Assembly: GCF_947494125.1 (NCBI RefSeq)
Contig: NZ_CANLTU010000017.1
Span: 1-50,583, forward strand
Reading direction: 5' to 3'
DNA length: 50,583 nucleotides
From: an uncultured Tenacibaculum sp.
Lineage (GTDB): Bacteria > Bacteroidota > Bacteroidia > Flavobacteriales > Flavobacteriaceae
Notes under the pieces: model-generated
The model's database searches: none
The model's input: only the letters and a program-made list of their open reading frames with translations
What the model was told of the DNA's origin: nothing
Shown here: positions 8,199 to 16,223 of the stretch, in pieces
Numbering within the stretch: the first letter of the stretch is position 1
Layout: the number at the start of each line of letters is the position of its first letter
Translations under genes and position numbers: made by a program

Positions 8199-8969
8199 AT
8201 GGGGGAATTAAGTGAAATAGCTAAAGAATTAAATTTACCCAAACAACTTCTTGATAAAGGTGAAAAAGTAATTAAGGCTGTTCTTGGCCCTTCAGTTTCT
8301 CAAATTTCCGAAACATTTGCTGATAATTTTCGATTAAGAAGGTTTAAAAATCAAATTAAAATTTTAACAAAAGCCCAAGAGCATATCGAAAAATTAGGTT
8401 TTGACCCAAAACAAGTAAACCTTAAAGTTCTAGCGCCTTTAGTTCAGCTAAGTTCCTTAGAAGAGAATATAGAATTACAAGAAAGATGGGCCAAATTAAT
8501 AACTAATATTGTAAAAATAGAAGGACAAACTCTACTTAAACAAAATTCAATCGAAATAATTAGTAAAATATCGAATGAAGAAGCGCAATTAATAGATTTC
8601 TTATATGATTATTTTATACAAAAAAGACTTAAAAGATTCCAAAACGATAATAGAACACCAAGTCTCTATCCTTCAATAAAAAAGAAAGAATTAGAAGATT
8701 ATCCATTGAAATGGTTTTCATTTTTACTAACAGATATTTCAAAGAAAAGAAAAATTAGCATTGCCGAATTAGAATTAATGATTTCTAATTTAACTACTTT
8801 AGGAGTTATTAAATGGGACCCAGAAGTAGAAGTTTATAACGCTGAAAAGTCATACACTGATCCAGAAGATACATCTTTGGATATAGATATAGAAGTTTAT
8901 GACAGTGAAACAATAAAATTAACGAATTTAGGATTTGAATTTGTTAAGATTTGTAGGTTAAAAAAGTAA
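8199..8969 (+). CDS. Abi-alpha (DUF4393) family protein
   Basis: The product has 256 residues. The sequence fits the DUF4393/Abi-alpha family: a short amphipathic N terminus, then LQERWAKLITNIV (about 96-108), a helical NEEAQLIDFLYDYF segment, and a winged-helix-like C terminus ending KLTNLGFEFVKICRL. The family was named for a link to abortive phage infection; its mechanism is not known to me. The cassette cores are GTTAGAG (8169) and CCCCAAC (8973-8979), which pair only partly, so they have drifted or the site is a recombinant. The 275-aa product of 12202-13029 has a similar layout. Confidence 0.7.
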   Translation: MGELSEIAKELNLPKQLLDKGEKVIKAVLGPSVSQISETFADNFRLRRFKNQIKILTKAQEHIEKLGFDPKQVNLKVLAPLVQLSSLEENIELQERWAKLITNIVKIEGQTLLKQNSIEIISKISNEEAQLIDFLYDYFIQKRLKRFQNDNRTPSLYPSIKKKELEDYPLKWFSFLLTDISKKRKISIAELELMISNLTTLGVIKWDPEVEVYNAEKSYTDPEDTSLDIDIEVYDSETIKLTNLGFEFVKICRLKK

Positions 8970-8972
8970 CTT

Positions 8973-9103
8973 CCCCAACACCGTATAAAATTAATTGCTG
9001 GTTTTAGACTACTTACGAAAGTCCTTGCGGACTTGTTATCTGTGTTTATTTGCTAACTTAGGTACTTGAAATACGTAACTAATTTTATACAAATACGTTG
9101 TTA
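8973..9103 (+). other. attC-like recombination site d (about 130 bp)
   Basis: The left core is CCCCAAC (8973-8979) and the right core GTTGTTA (9097-9103). Arms ACCGTATAAAATTA and TAATTTTATACAAATACG are complementary, with a central CGAAAGTCC/GGACTTG hairpin. It is clearly homologous to site e at 15207-15342. A GCAAC-box element begins five bases after the right core, so the cassette that followed has been interrupted or lost. Confidence 0.75.
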
Positions 9104-9107
9104 AAAT

Positions 9108-9403
9108 CTATAGTTATGAGTAATATCTAGAAGACATTTTGTTACATCTTGTTGCAAAATTGTTGAGTTTTTATTGCAAGGTGGTTTAAAAATTATAGAA
9201 TAATAAGTATTATAATTATACAGTATTATCGAGACGTCATAAGACTTCTTTTTCATAGCAATTTTCCCACTCAATCTTTTGAGTGGGTTTTTTATTTATA
9301 TACTGTTTATTTTCTGTTGCAACAAGAGTGTTTTTGTTGCAGAACTGTTGCGCTTTTGTTGCTATTTTGTTACTGTCTGTTGCAAGGTGGTTTAAAACTA
9401 TAG
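9108..9403 (+). repeat. GCAAC-box element, copy 3
   Basis: It starts CTATAGTTATGAGTAA and ends GTTTAAAACTATAG, so both ends carry the palindrome CTATAG. GTTGC boxes cluster near 9140-9180 and 9316-9385. It lies between attC-like site d and the stop codon of the PIN-like gene. The length (296 bp) is close to that of copies 4 and 5. Confidence 0.75.
9266..9293 (+). terminator. Rho-independent terminator inside GCAAC-box copy 3
   Basis: CCCACTCAA (9266-9274) and TTGAGTGGG (9279-9287) form a perfect nine-pair stem with a four-base loop, followed by six T. It would stop plus-strand transcription coming from the cassettes upstream. Confidence 0.85.
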
Positions 9404-9406
9404 TTA

Positions 9407-10462
9407 TTATCCTATTATTTTCGTTTTAATCTTTAGGAAATCATAAATTTGTTTGGCTCTTAATTTCATTTTTTTGTCATCAGTGATGAAAAAGTCAGAA
9501 CAAGATGCATATACAAGATGGTCAATATCATATAAAGAACTTTTTATTGTCCTTTCATTTTTATCTGTTTTATATCCTAAATTGTCTAAAACATTATATA
9601 ATGAATGTATTACATTTTGAATTTCAGAAAAAGTACAGTTTTCTATTTTAAATTCTGAAATAGTTTTTTGATAACCTGAAAAAAGTAATAGTTTGTTTAA
9701 TTCAAGTTCAGTTATTTCACTAAATATTTCTTTACTATTTCCTGTTTTAATATTAAATTTTCCTCCAGATATTTTTTCCCAATATATGTTTTTATCTTTT
9801 TGTTTTATAATTCTATTCTCCTCTAAATATTTATTTACTGAAGTATTGGTTAAAGCTATTTTATAGGATTCCTTTGGGTCTTCACAATAAAAATCTAATT
9901 TATCATCTACGTTTAATATAAAATTATTTTTAGTAAAACTCCGTATTGTCTCAATTCTAATTTGAATTTTTTCATCATCTTTCATTCTATGAGTTTCTTC
10001 CAAATGGATTGGGGAATAACAATAAATAAGATCTTTTGATGTTTCTATTTCTGGTATTGGTATTCCTCTATCTATTCTGTCGAATAAATTAAAATCTAAA
10101 TAAACAGTAGATTCTGTGTTTGTGTTAATTGATGATTTTGGTGGTATTTGAGCTCTACCTATTGTTATATTATCTATTATTTCATCTGTGTTTTTAGCTT
10201 TTTTCCAAAATTGTAATTTTTCTGCTAAATCTTTTTTATCTCCATTATTCTCTATTATGTTTTGTAATAAATCTTCGTAGTAAGCAAAATCTAAACAATT
10301 TCCACAATCGTAGCATTTAACAGGTATAATTCCATTTAATTCTTCAACAATTTGTTCTATTGATTTTCTTAAATCAGAATATGTTATTTTATCTTCATTG
10401 TAACTTGAAAGCAATTCCTCTGATTGAATTGCCATTTTTTTAGATTTTAGACAGTCGTTCAT
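9407..10462 (-). CDS. PIN-like nuclease domain protein
   Basis: The product has 351 residues. Three acidic clusters fit the PIN fold: YLDFN with D123, the conserved E near 155-156 (HLEE), and the C-terminal DIDH (312-315) and ITDD (326-329) motifs, followed by KMKLRAK. A cysteine cluster C50-x2-C53-x2-C56 may bind metal. PIN enzymes are mostly RNases of toxin-antitoxin or RNA-decay systems. The start lies ten bases downstream of the core GTTTACA (10472-10478, minus strand). The 3' cassette end is missing: a GCAAC-box element ends only three bases after the stop codon, so the element probably displaced the end of the cassette. Confidence 0.7.
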   Translation of the reverse strand: MNDCLKSKKMAIQSEELLSSYNEDKITYSDLRKSIEQIVEELNGIIPVKCYDCGNCLDFAYYEDLLQNIIENNGDKKDLAEKLQFWKKAKNTDEIIDNITIGRAQIPPKSSINTNTESTVYLDFNLFDRIDRGIPIPEIETSKDLIYCYSPIHLEETHRMKDDEKIQIRIETIRSFTKNNFILNVDDKLDFYCEDPKESYKIALTNTSVNKYLEENRIIKQKDKNIYWEKISGGKFNIKTGNSKEIFSEITELELNKLLLFSGYQKTISEFKIENCTFSEIQNVIHSLYNVLDNLGYKTDKNERTIKSSLYDIDHLVYASCSDFFITDDKKMKLRAKQIYDFLKIKTKIIG

Positions 10463-10471
10463 TTTAATTAA

Positions 10472-10526
10472 TGTAAACGTTTTGGCTAAACTGCGTTTTA
10501 ATGCAGTTTAGGTTTTGTTAGGCATA
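10472..10526 (-). other. Short attC-like recombination site g (55 bp, minus strand)
   Basis: Read on the minus strand, the left core is TATGCCTAAC (10517-10526) and the right core GTTTACA (10472-10478). Between them CTAAACTGC and GCAGTTTAG form a nine-pair stem around a short loop. This is the size of classical short attC sites, unlike the 130-200 bp sites elsewhere in the array. Confidence 0.75.
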
Positions 10527-10918
10527 TTTTTAATTATTTCTATTAGCGCATGAGCAATACGCAATTGTTTATGCTTTAAAACAACTTGGTCCTTATTAGA
10601 TTCTGATAATTCATTAATAACACTCATAATTCGTTGATTGATTTCTTGTCTTGAACTATTAAAGTGGGAAAAATTAACAGCTCTGATTTCCCCGTTTTCA
10701 GATTGATTAATTCCATTTATAAATTGAATTTCTTCTATTGGTTCACTTGTGAAGGAAATGACAAATTTTGTATCATCTAATTCCACATTTTTTATCTGTG
10801 GGATATGATCTTTGCTTATTGCAACATTGTAAATTTTATCATCAAGTTTCAGTTTCAGTATTTTTCTGAATTCAACATTTATAAAATTCTGCAAATTTGT
10901 TATGTCTTGAAATTCCAT
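10508..10918 (-). CDS. Hypothetical protein, 136 aa, partner of the GAF-like membrane protein
   Basis: I chose the ATG at 10918 because it follows the upstream stop by one base; an earlier in-frame start would overlap that gene. The product is soluble, with an acidic beta-rich first half and a helical C terminus, and I recognise no family. The last codons (Met-Pro-Asn-Lys-Thr-stop) run through the attC-like core TATGCCTAAC. The tight spacing with 10920-11696 indicates one transcript and a two-gene cassette. Confidence 0.65.
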   Translation of the reverse strand: MEFQDITNLQNFINVEFRKILKLKLDDKIYNVAISKDHIPQIKNVELDDTKFVISFTSEPIEEIQFINGINQSENGEIRAVNFSHFNSSRQEINQRIMSVINELSESNKDQVVLKHKQLRIAHALIEIIKNMPNKT

Positions 10919-10919
10919 A

Positions 10920-11696
10920 TTATTTGCTGTTAGAATTAAAAAACACACTATAATTTGAAACTACATCTTCAATTTTTCTGAAGTCTACGTTATCTAGACC
11001 ATTGTTATCCAAGGAGTCAATAATTATAACTCCATATAAATCCTCGGAACCAAAATATTTAATAGGACAAGCCAAATAGGAAATTGATTTGTCATTCAAC
11101 TTTTTTGCTTTATGTAAAGGAAGACTCAAACGGTTCTTTTGAATATTACAGTATTTGATAATATCACTTGTCGTATTTTTAGGAATCCTTTCTTGAATTA
11201 TTTCTCCAATTTTATAACAAGAACCAACAACACCTTCATCCGGTAGAAATTTTACTCTTGATAACTTCATTTCTTGCCTAGTTTGATACCTTCCAACATT
11301 TCTTAAATAAGTTCTGAATTCTGGAAGAAAGTATTTTTCTTGTCTAAACATAAAGCCCTTTTTCGCTTTAAAAAAACTAACCCTATATTTTGAATTCGAA
11401 AGGGTAGTGTCTGGTGTAATGAATTGATCGAATAATAGTTGACAGATATTATTATACATGTTTCTTATCTCCTTCGATTCTTTTAAACCATGAGATAATA
11501 CATATAGAATAATATTTATCCCCCCTAGAATTGCTAAAATTGTCTTAGGACTGTCCAAAATATATTTTCTCAAACCATCATCCAGCAATCCTTTGGTTAG
11601 TAATAATTCTTTACTTGCAATTGATTCAATATAAACTCCAATTAAAAAGAGTATGAAGGCTTGGCACGCACCAATTATTATTTTTTTTATTCCCAT
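10920..11696 (-). CDS. Membrane protein with GAF-like cytoplasmic domain
   Basis: The product has 258 residues. Two hydrophobic helices lie at about 5-24 and 50-68. A cytoplasmic region follows, with a GAF-like pattern from about 85: VKFLPDEGVVGSCYKIGEII, then LACPIKYFGSEDLYGVIIIDS and a final helix. GAF domains bind small molecules such as cyclic nucleotides. It precedes a 136-aa gene by one base. The cassette runs on the minus strand from GTTAGGCATA (reverse of 11730-11739) to TATGCCTAAC (reverse of 10517-10526), a perfect ten-base match. A membrane sensor plus soluble partner is a layout seen in phage-defence cassettes, but no known system is identified. Confidence 0.65.
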   Translation of the reverse strand: MGIKKIIIGACQAFILFLIGVYIESIASKELLLTKGLLDDGLRKYILDSPKTILAILGGINIILYVLSHGLKESKEIRNMYNNICQLLFDQFITPDTTLSNSKYRVSFFKAKKGFMFRQEKYFLPEFRTYLRNVGRYQTRQEMKLSRVKFLPDEGVVGSCYKIGEIIQERIPKNTTSDIIKYCNIQKNRLSLPLHKAKKLNDKSISYLACPIKYFGSEDLYGVIIIDSLDNNGLDNVDFRKIEDVVSNYSVFFNSNSK

Positions 11697-11729
11697 TTAA
11701 TTGTTTTCAGTTCAGATCGTGTTATTTAT

Positions 11730-11739
11730 TATGCCTAAC
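11730..11739 (-). other. Cassette start core GTTAGGCATA (minus strand)
   Basis: This core precedes the GAF-like gene and is the exact reverse complement of the core that ends its cassette (10517-10526). The adjoining ATACAATT on its outer side resembles the inner arm of the long attC-like sites. No matching left core was found beyond it. The 505 bases between this gene and 12202 hold this core, an inverted-repeat arm and AT-rich sequence. Confidence 0.7.
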
Positions 11740-11906
11740 AATTGTATATGCCTATTGTTGATATATCGTATATATGTTATATGGTTTGAAATTATTTTTT
11801 TTTAGCACGAATACCAATATTAATTATTTAATAATAAACGCTAAGGTTTCTTTTTTTTTGTTGACATAAATTCGTGAAATTTTTAATCTATTTAAATTTT
11901 AATAAA

Positions 11907-11990
11907 TTTTCAGCGCTCGAATGTAAAAGATAAATTAAACTTAACTTTGTTAAAACCCGTAATAAAAGTAAGGGTTTACCCTATTTTTAA
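11907..11990 (+). repeat. Inverted-repeat family end (left arm, pair 2)
   Basis: It begins TTTTCAGCGCTCGAATGTAA and ends with AAGTAAGGGTTTACCCTAT. The inverse recurs at 13443-13521. The enclosed 1.6 kb contains the glycine-zipper cassette gene and GCAAC-box copy 4. Confidence 0.65.
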
Positions 11991-12186
11991 TTAATTCAAG
12001 TACTTTTTTCAAAAGTATTAAATGATATAAAACTAAATTTATGGTAATCCGTATAAAAGAATAGACAAACTATAGTTAATCAGCTCTACTAAAAAGCTAA
12101 AAAGTTCATTGACATAATTGTAGTAAATAATAATTTTTCTAAATTAGCTAGGAAGATAACAACGTAATTTATACTTATATAAACAA

Positions 12187-12196
12187 GTTAGACATA
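12187..12196 (+). other. Cassette start core GTTAGACATA
   Basis: It follows ATAAACAA, as at 4948-4955 and 14083-14088. The cassette end is GCTTAAC at 13030-13036, which fits RYYYAAC but pairs imperfectly with this core. Confidence 0.55.
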
Positions 12197-12201
12197 ATTA
12201 T

Positions 12202-13029
12202 ATGAACAGAGAAGAATTAAAGAATTATTTGGATAAGGGAACTGATATAGTTGGTGGTGGAATTGGTGGAGCTTTAGGGCTTATAGGTGGACCTTTAGGA
12301 GCTATTGGCGGAGGAGTATTAGGTGTTGCAATAACTCATGGAATTAAAGAAATTGTAAATCGTCAACTATCCAATAGAGAAGAAATTCGTGTTTCAGCTT
12401 CAACAGTTTATATTTTAAGTGGATTATCTGAAAAATTCGAGAGAGGAGAACAAATAAGACAAGATGATTTCTTTAATAACCTAAATGGAAGAAGTAACGC
12501 AGAAGAATTGTTTGAAGGAGTGATACTCAAATGCAAAGAGCAATACCAAGAAAAGAAAATTAAATATATCTCTAAGATTTATGAAAAAGCAATTTTTGAT
12601 TCGAATATATCATCAGAGACTGCTAATCAAATTTTAATAATAGCAGAAAGCTTTACATATCGAAAGTTTTGCATTATTTCATTTTACAAGAGAAATGCTG
12701 AGTTGTATAATATTAATGATCTTATGCAAGACCCTTATGTATGGTATCCAAACTTGGCTTCTAGTTTAGGACTTGACATTTTGAAACAAGATATTTTTGA
12801 TTTAATTAATCTAGGTATAATTGATTCAAATAATACACTTATGACAACAAGTAATGATGTTATGCCAGGAAAATTAAAACTAACTAAGATTGGTATGGAA
12901 TTATTTGAGTTGATGAGTTTAAATGAGATTTTAAAAGAAGATTTAGATCCAATATTTAATGAATTAAAATATAAAGAAGAGTTTGGTATTAGTCAATATG
13001 GGACTAAAAATGGAATACAGCAAAACTAA
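12202..13029 (+). CDS. Glycine-zipper protein, distantly Abi-alpha-like
   Basis: The product has 275 residues. Residues about 15-45 are a glycine zipper (GGGIGGALGLIGGPLGAIGG) able to enter a membrane. A helical body follows, and a C-terminal winged-helix-like segment ends KLTKIGMELFELMSL. The ending and overall layout resemble the Abi-alpha protein of 8199-8969, so I suspect a distant relation; this is inference. A glycine zipper is typical of proteins that oligomerise in membranes, which would suit a membrane-damaging effector. The gene sits in a cassette (12187-13036) that is itself enclosed by the long inverted repeats of pair 2. Confidence 0.6.
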   Translation: MNREELKNYLDKGTDIVGGGIGGALGLIGGPLGAIGGGVLGVAITHGIKEIVNRQLSNREEIRVSASTVYILSGLSEKFERGEQIRQDDFFNNLNGRSNAEELFEGVILKCKEQYQEKKIKYISKIYEKAIFDSNISSETANQILIIAESFTYRKFCIISFYKRNAELYNINDLMQDPYVWYPNLASSLGLDILKQDIFDLINLGIIDSNNTLMTTSNDVMPGKLKLTKIGMELFELMSLNEILKEDLDPIFNELKYKEEFGISQYGTKNGIQQN

Positions 13030-13118
13030 GCTTAACAATAAATATTATTTACTACAAACACTTTTTTTAAGGTGTTTTTTTATGTCTAAGATTTAAGTAA
13101 AAGAATATTAAAATAAGT

Positions 13119-13416
13119 GTAGTATAAATTAGTCTGTTGCAAACTGCAACAGTTTTGCAACAAAAACATCCTTGTTGCAACAAAACAGCAACAAAAGTGC
13201 AACAGTTCTGCAACAAAAACACTCTTATTACAACAATCAGCAACAAAACGCAACAAAATATATTTAAGAAAAACACCTCGAAAACTCCTATAAATACTGG
13301 GTTTTCAAAAAACATCACAACAAAAGTACAACAGTTTTGCAACAAGGTGCAACAAAACGCAACAAACAGCAACAAAGTGCAACAGAATGTTTTCTAGAGA
13401 TTACTTATAACTATAG
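13119..13416 (-). repeat. GCAAC-box element, copy 4
   Basis: On the minus strand it starts CTATAGTTATAAGTAATCTC and ends near GACTAATTTATACTA. It is 298 bp long and contains the core hairpin region near 13270-13305. The orientation is opposite to copy 3, so copies 3 and 4 form an inverted pair around 9404-13118. No gene is visible from 13030 to 13577. Confidence 0.8.
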
Positions 13417-13442
13417 ATTAATTACTCAAGAGACTTTAATTG

Positions 13443-13521
13443 AATTAAAAATAGGGTAAACCCTTACTTTTAATACGGATTTCCATAGAGCTAACTTTTA
13501 ATTTTATTTTACATTTGAAAA
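13443..13521 (-). repeat. Inverted-repeat family end (right arm, pair 2)
   Basis: This is the inverse of 11907-11990. It starts with AAAATAGGGTAAACCC and ends TTGAAAA. Confidence 0.65.
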
Positions 13522-13577
13522 TTCAAAATTCTAATGAATGTTTGAGTTATATAAAAGTACCAATTAAATATTAAGCT

Positions 13578-13892
13578 ATGGTAAAATATTTCATTCTTAA
13601 CGATAAGAAAGAACCTAAAGAAGTTTCTAAAAAGGAGTATTCAAAATGGGTGAAAAATAACTCTTCATTATACAATCGAGAATTTGAAAGAAAGGACGGA
13701 ACAAAGGACGTAAGTTTAACATTCCAAGGAGTACAAAAACAGAACAAAGAAATATCATTATTTTCTGTACGTTCAACTTTCATGGGATATGATGGAGAAA
13801 TTATTACCGATTTCAAACATGAATTTGCATCTTTAGAAGAAGCAACAGAACATTATGAAGGTGAACTTTTTTTAAATGGCGATAAGGAATAA
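13578..13892 (+). CDS. Hypothetical protein, 104 aa
   Basis: This small soluble protein is predicted mainly beta: alternating residues at 33-75, then a final helix and an acidic C terminus. No family is recognised. It starts about 55 bases after an inverted-repeat arm and ends beside TATATAATTTATTGCTAGTA, which resembles the left arm of attC-like site e. It was therefore probably a cassette whose recombination site was later fused to the type B module. Confidence 0.6.
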   Translation: MVKYFILNDKKEPKEVSKKEYSKWVKNNSSLYNREFERKDGTKDVSLTFQGVQKQNKEISLFSVRSTFMGYDGEIITDFKHEFASLEEATEHYEGELFLNGDKE

Positions 13893-13929
13893 TATATATA
13901 ATTTATTGCTAGTATTAATTAAAAAGTTG

Positions 13930-14088
13930 GAATTCTTAAAAAGGAGATTTTGAGGAGTTATAAGATCTCTTTTATTTATATTGCATATTATAGAGTTGGA
14001 AAAAATAAACAGAACTTATTTTATTAAAAATTCCGCATAGCCAACCAAATCATACAGATACTAGGAACAAAGTTCCGAATGTAAACAA
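13930..14088 (+). repeat. Conserved intergenic module (type B), copy 3
   Basis: It is nearly identical to 4800-4955: AAAGGAGAT hairpin arm, GAGTTGGAAAAAATAAACAG, AAAATTCCGCATAGCCAACC, GGAACAAAGTTCCG, then GTAAACAA. It leads directly into the cassette core GTTGTGCACT (14089-14098). Confidence 0.65.
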
Positions 14089-14098
14089 GTTGTGCACT
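14089..14098 (+). other. Cassette start core GTTGTGCACT
   Basis: It is the exact reverse complement of AGTGCACAAC at 15207-15216, the end of the same cassette. The perfect decamer pair is independent support for excision as a circle. Confidence 0.75.
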
Positions 14099-14107
14099 AT
14101 TTGAGAA

Positions 14108-15202
14108 ATGAAGAAAACTATAGGGAAACCTGAAAATTGGCAAGATTTTGAATCACTTTGCAAAAAGCTTTGGGGAGAAATTTGGGGAATTCCTAACAAA
14201 ATAAAAAAGAACGGAAGATTAGGACAAGAACAGGCAGGCGTAGATGTTTACGGAATACCTAAAAATGAGACAAAATATTGGGGAATTCAAGCCAAAGGCA
14301 AAGACGAAAACATAAAAGCAAAACTGACTGAAAAAGAAATTATAACTGAAATTCAAAAAGCTAAAACTTTTAAACCTGAATTAGAAGTCTATATCATCGC
14401 AACTACTCAAAATAAAGATTCAAAAATTGAACAATTTGTTAGATTAAAGGATATTGAGAATAGAGAAAATGGTTCATTTGAAATCCTACTTTATTGTTGG
14501 GAAGATATTGTAGATCTATTAGAAGAAAACCAAGATACATATCAATGGTATCAGCACGGAATTGGTCAAAAAGGAAAATTCGATTTCAGAGTATCATTTA
14601 ACGAATTAGAGGATAATTTGACTTTAAACCCAATATTCGAAAAAGAAATCACAAAGTTTAAGCACACAAAAAAATCTACATCCGAAATTTTAATGGAAAG
14701 TTTAAATTCTCATAAGTCTATACTTGATGGAATTAATCCGTTGTTTCCATTTCATTCTAATAAAATAAATAAGTCGTGGTGCAGTTTCGATTTTGTAATG
14801 GAAAATATCGGTTCTGTTGTTATTGAAGATTGGAGAGTAAGAATTAAATTTTTAGAAGGTGTTGCTAGACTTGATGAAGGCACACCACTTTTTCCAAAAT
14901 TATCTCTGACCGAATTTGTTGATGACGAATCAAAAACAATTACCTATCGACCTAGAGACAATAAACCTTTAATTCAAAAAGACAACACATATTTTGAATT
15001 ATCACTTTTACCGAAAACAGACTCTGACAAAATAGTATTCGAGTGGGAATTGTTGGCTAGAGATTTTCAAAGAAAAGAAGTGGCAGAGATATTAATTGAA
15101 CCTGAATATGTAGAAAAAATCGAGTTTGAATTAATTAATGATGAAGATGAATTGAAAGAAGATGAAGTTTTTATTTCATATTACGTTGTCGAAAAAAAAT
15201 AA
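14108..15202 (+). CDS. PD-(D/E)xK-type restriction-endonuclease-like protein
   Basis: The product has 364 residues. The N-terminal 150 residues look like an Mrr/REase-like fold: WQDFESLCKKLWGE with E15, then GVDVYG with D46, then YWGIQAKGK with the Q61-x-K63 signature. The C-terminal part (about 190-340) is beta-rich, probably an Ig-like or target-sensing domain. Members of this fold cut DNA, often modified or foreign. There is no methyltransferase gene next to it, so a modification-dependent or conditional nuclease is more likely than a classical restriction system. Cassette ends are perfect inverse decamers (14089-14098 and 15207-15216). Confidence 0.75.
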   Translation: MKKTIGKPENWQDFESLCKKLWGEIWGIPNKIKKNGRLGQEQAGVDVYGIPKNETKYWGIQAKGKDENIKAKLTEKEIITEIQKAKTFKPELEVYIIATTQNKDSKIEQFVRLKDIENRENGSFEILLYCWEDIVDLLEENQDTYQWYQHGIGQKGKFDFRVSFNELEDNLTLNPIFEKEITKFKHTKKSTSEILMESLNSHKSILDGINPLFPFHSNKINKSWCSFDFVMENIGSVVIEDWRVRIKFLEGVARLDEGTPLFPKLSLTEFVDDESKTITYRPRDNKPLIQKDNTYFELSLLPKTDSDKIVFEWELLARDFQRKEVAEILIEPEYVEKIEFELINDEDELKEDEVFISYYVVEKK

Positions 15203-15206
15203 AAAC

Positions 15207-15342
15207 AGTGCACAACACCGTATATAGTTTATTGCTAGTTCTAGTCTACTTACGAAAATCCTCGCGGATTTTCTATTCGGTTTTTATTTGCTAAATTACG
15301 TGCTTAACCACGCAACAAACCATATACAAACACGTTACCAGC
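15207..15342 (+). other. attC-like recombination site e (about 135 bp)
   Basis: The left core is AGTGCACAAC (15207-15216) and the right core GTTACCAGC (15334-15342). ACCGTATATAGTTTATTG pairs imperfectly with CAACAAACCATATACAAACA. CGAAAATCC and GGATTTTC form the central hairpin. It is homologous to site d. Confidence 0.8.
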
Positions 15343-15347
15343 AATAG

Positions 15348-16223
15348 ATGAAAACGATAGAACTAAGAGATTTTTACAAAACATTATCTGAGTTGAACAA
15401 CAGTTTCACTCATTATTCATTTGTATGGAGTCAATTCAATATCGACTATTCTGAAACTCTGGAAAAGAATCCTGAGACCTTAACTAAAGATTATTTTGAG
15501 ACCAATCCTTTCAAAAGAAAGCATAATATTAAATTTAGCGAACTGGACAAAGAGCATTCAAAAACTAATGAGTCATTAATTAAGGGGATTTTTCTCTTAA
15601 TATACACTCATTTTGAAAGCTACCTCAAAGACCTCTTTTTATTTGCGAAAACAGTTGACAATGAGATTCAACCATTAGAATCAAAAATCGAAGATGTTGA
15701 TAATGACTTTATGCTCATTGATAAAACCTTTAACCGAATCGAAGTAAAAAAAGAGAAACTTCAATCCGAATTATTAATTACTCTCGATTATATAAGGCTT
15801 AAAAGGAACCGATTGATTCATAGTAACACTGAAAATATTAGCAAATCTTTAAACAAACTTATCAAATCTGACGGAAAAACCTTGAATGAATATTGGAACT
15901 CAAAATTACCGAGTGGATTGCAAGGTATTGATTTTAATAACAAGGACAACGCAAATGAATTAACATTCAGTATAGTAATTGATGTAATAAATATTTTCAG
16001 AAGGATATCAAACGAAATTGACAAGGTAGTAACGGAAAAACTAACAGAGAATTTAATAATCGAAAAAATAGTAATCCCAAAATTTAAAGACGTTTTGCGG
16101 AAAAAAATAAATGGAATTAAAACACAAAGAGTGATTTCAAAATTTGTAAAGTATTGTCAATCTGAATATTCGCTGACAGTTAATGATAAGCAAATAGAAT
16201 TACTTAAACGCAGTATAGTTTAA
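15348..16223 (+). CDS. HEPN-domain protein (RiboL-PSP-HEPN-like)
   Basis: The product has 291 residues. A first HEPN helix, YTHFESYLKDLF, lies at 86-97. The catalytic-type R-x4-H motif is RNRLIH at 153-158, preceded by LDYIRLK. The C-terminal 100 residues are lysine-rich and helical. RiboL-PSP-HEPN proteins are predicted RNases linked to RNA repair and defence. The last 14 bases of the gene overlap the 5' end of a tRNA-like structure (16210-16301) in the same cassette. The cassette runs from GTTACCAGC (15334) to GCTGGTAAC (16314-16322), a perfect nine-base inverse match, so gene and tRNA-like element move together. Confidence 0.75.
   Translation: MKTIELRDFYKTLSELNNSFTHYSFVWSQFNIDYSETLEKNPETLTKDYFETNPFKRKHNIKFSELDKEHSKTNESLIKGIFLLIYTHFESYLKDLFLFAKTVDNEIQPLESKIEDVDNDFMLIDKTFNRIEVKKEKLQSELLITLDYIRLKRNRLIHSNTENISKSLNKLIKSDGKTLNEYWNSKLPSGLQGIDFNNKDNANELTFSIVIDVINIFRRISNEIDKVVTEKLTENLIIEKIVIPKFKDVLRKKINGIKTQRVISKFVKYCQSEYSLTVNDKQIELLKRSIV

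Noticed and set aside
13067..13397. Frames of 86-102 codons across GCAAC-box copy 4
   Set aside because: These are repeat-derived, on both strands, overlapping the element exactly.
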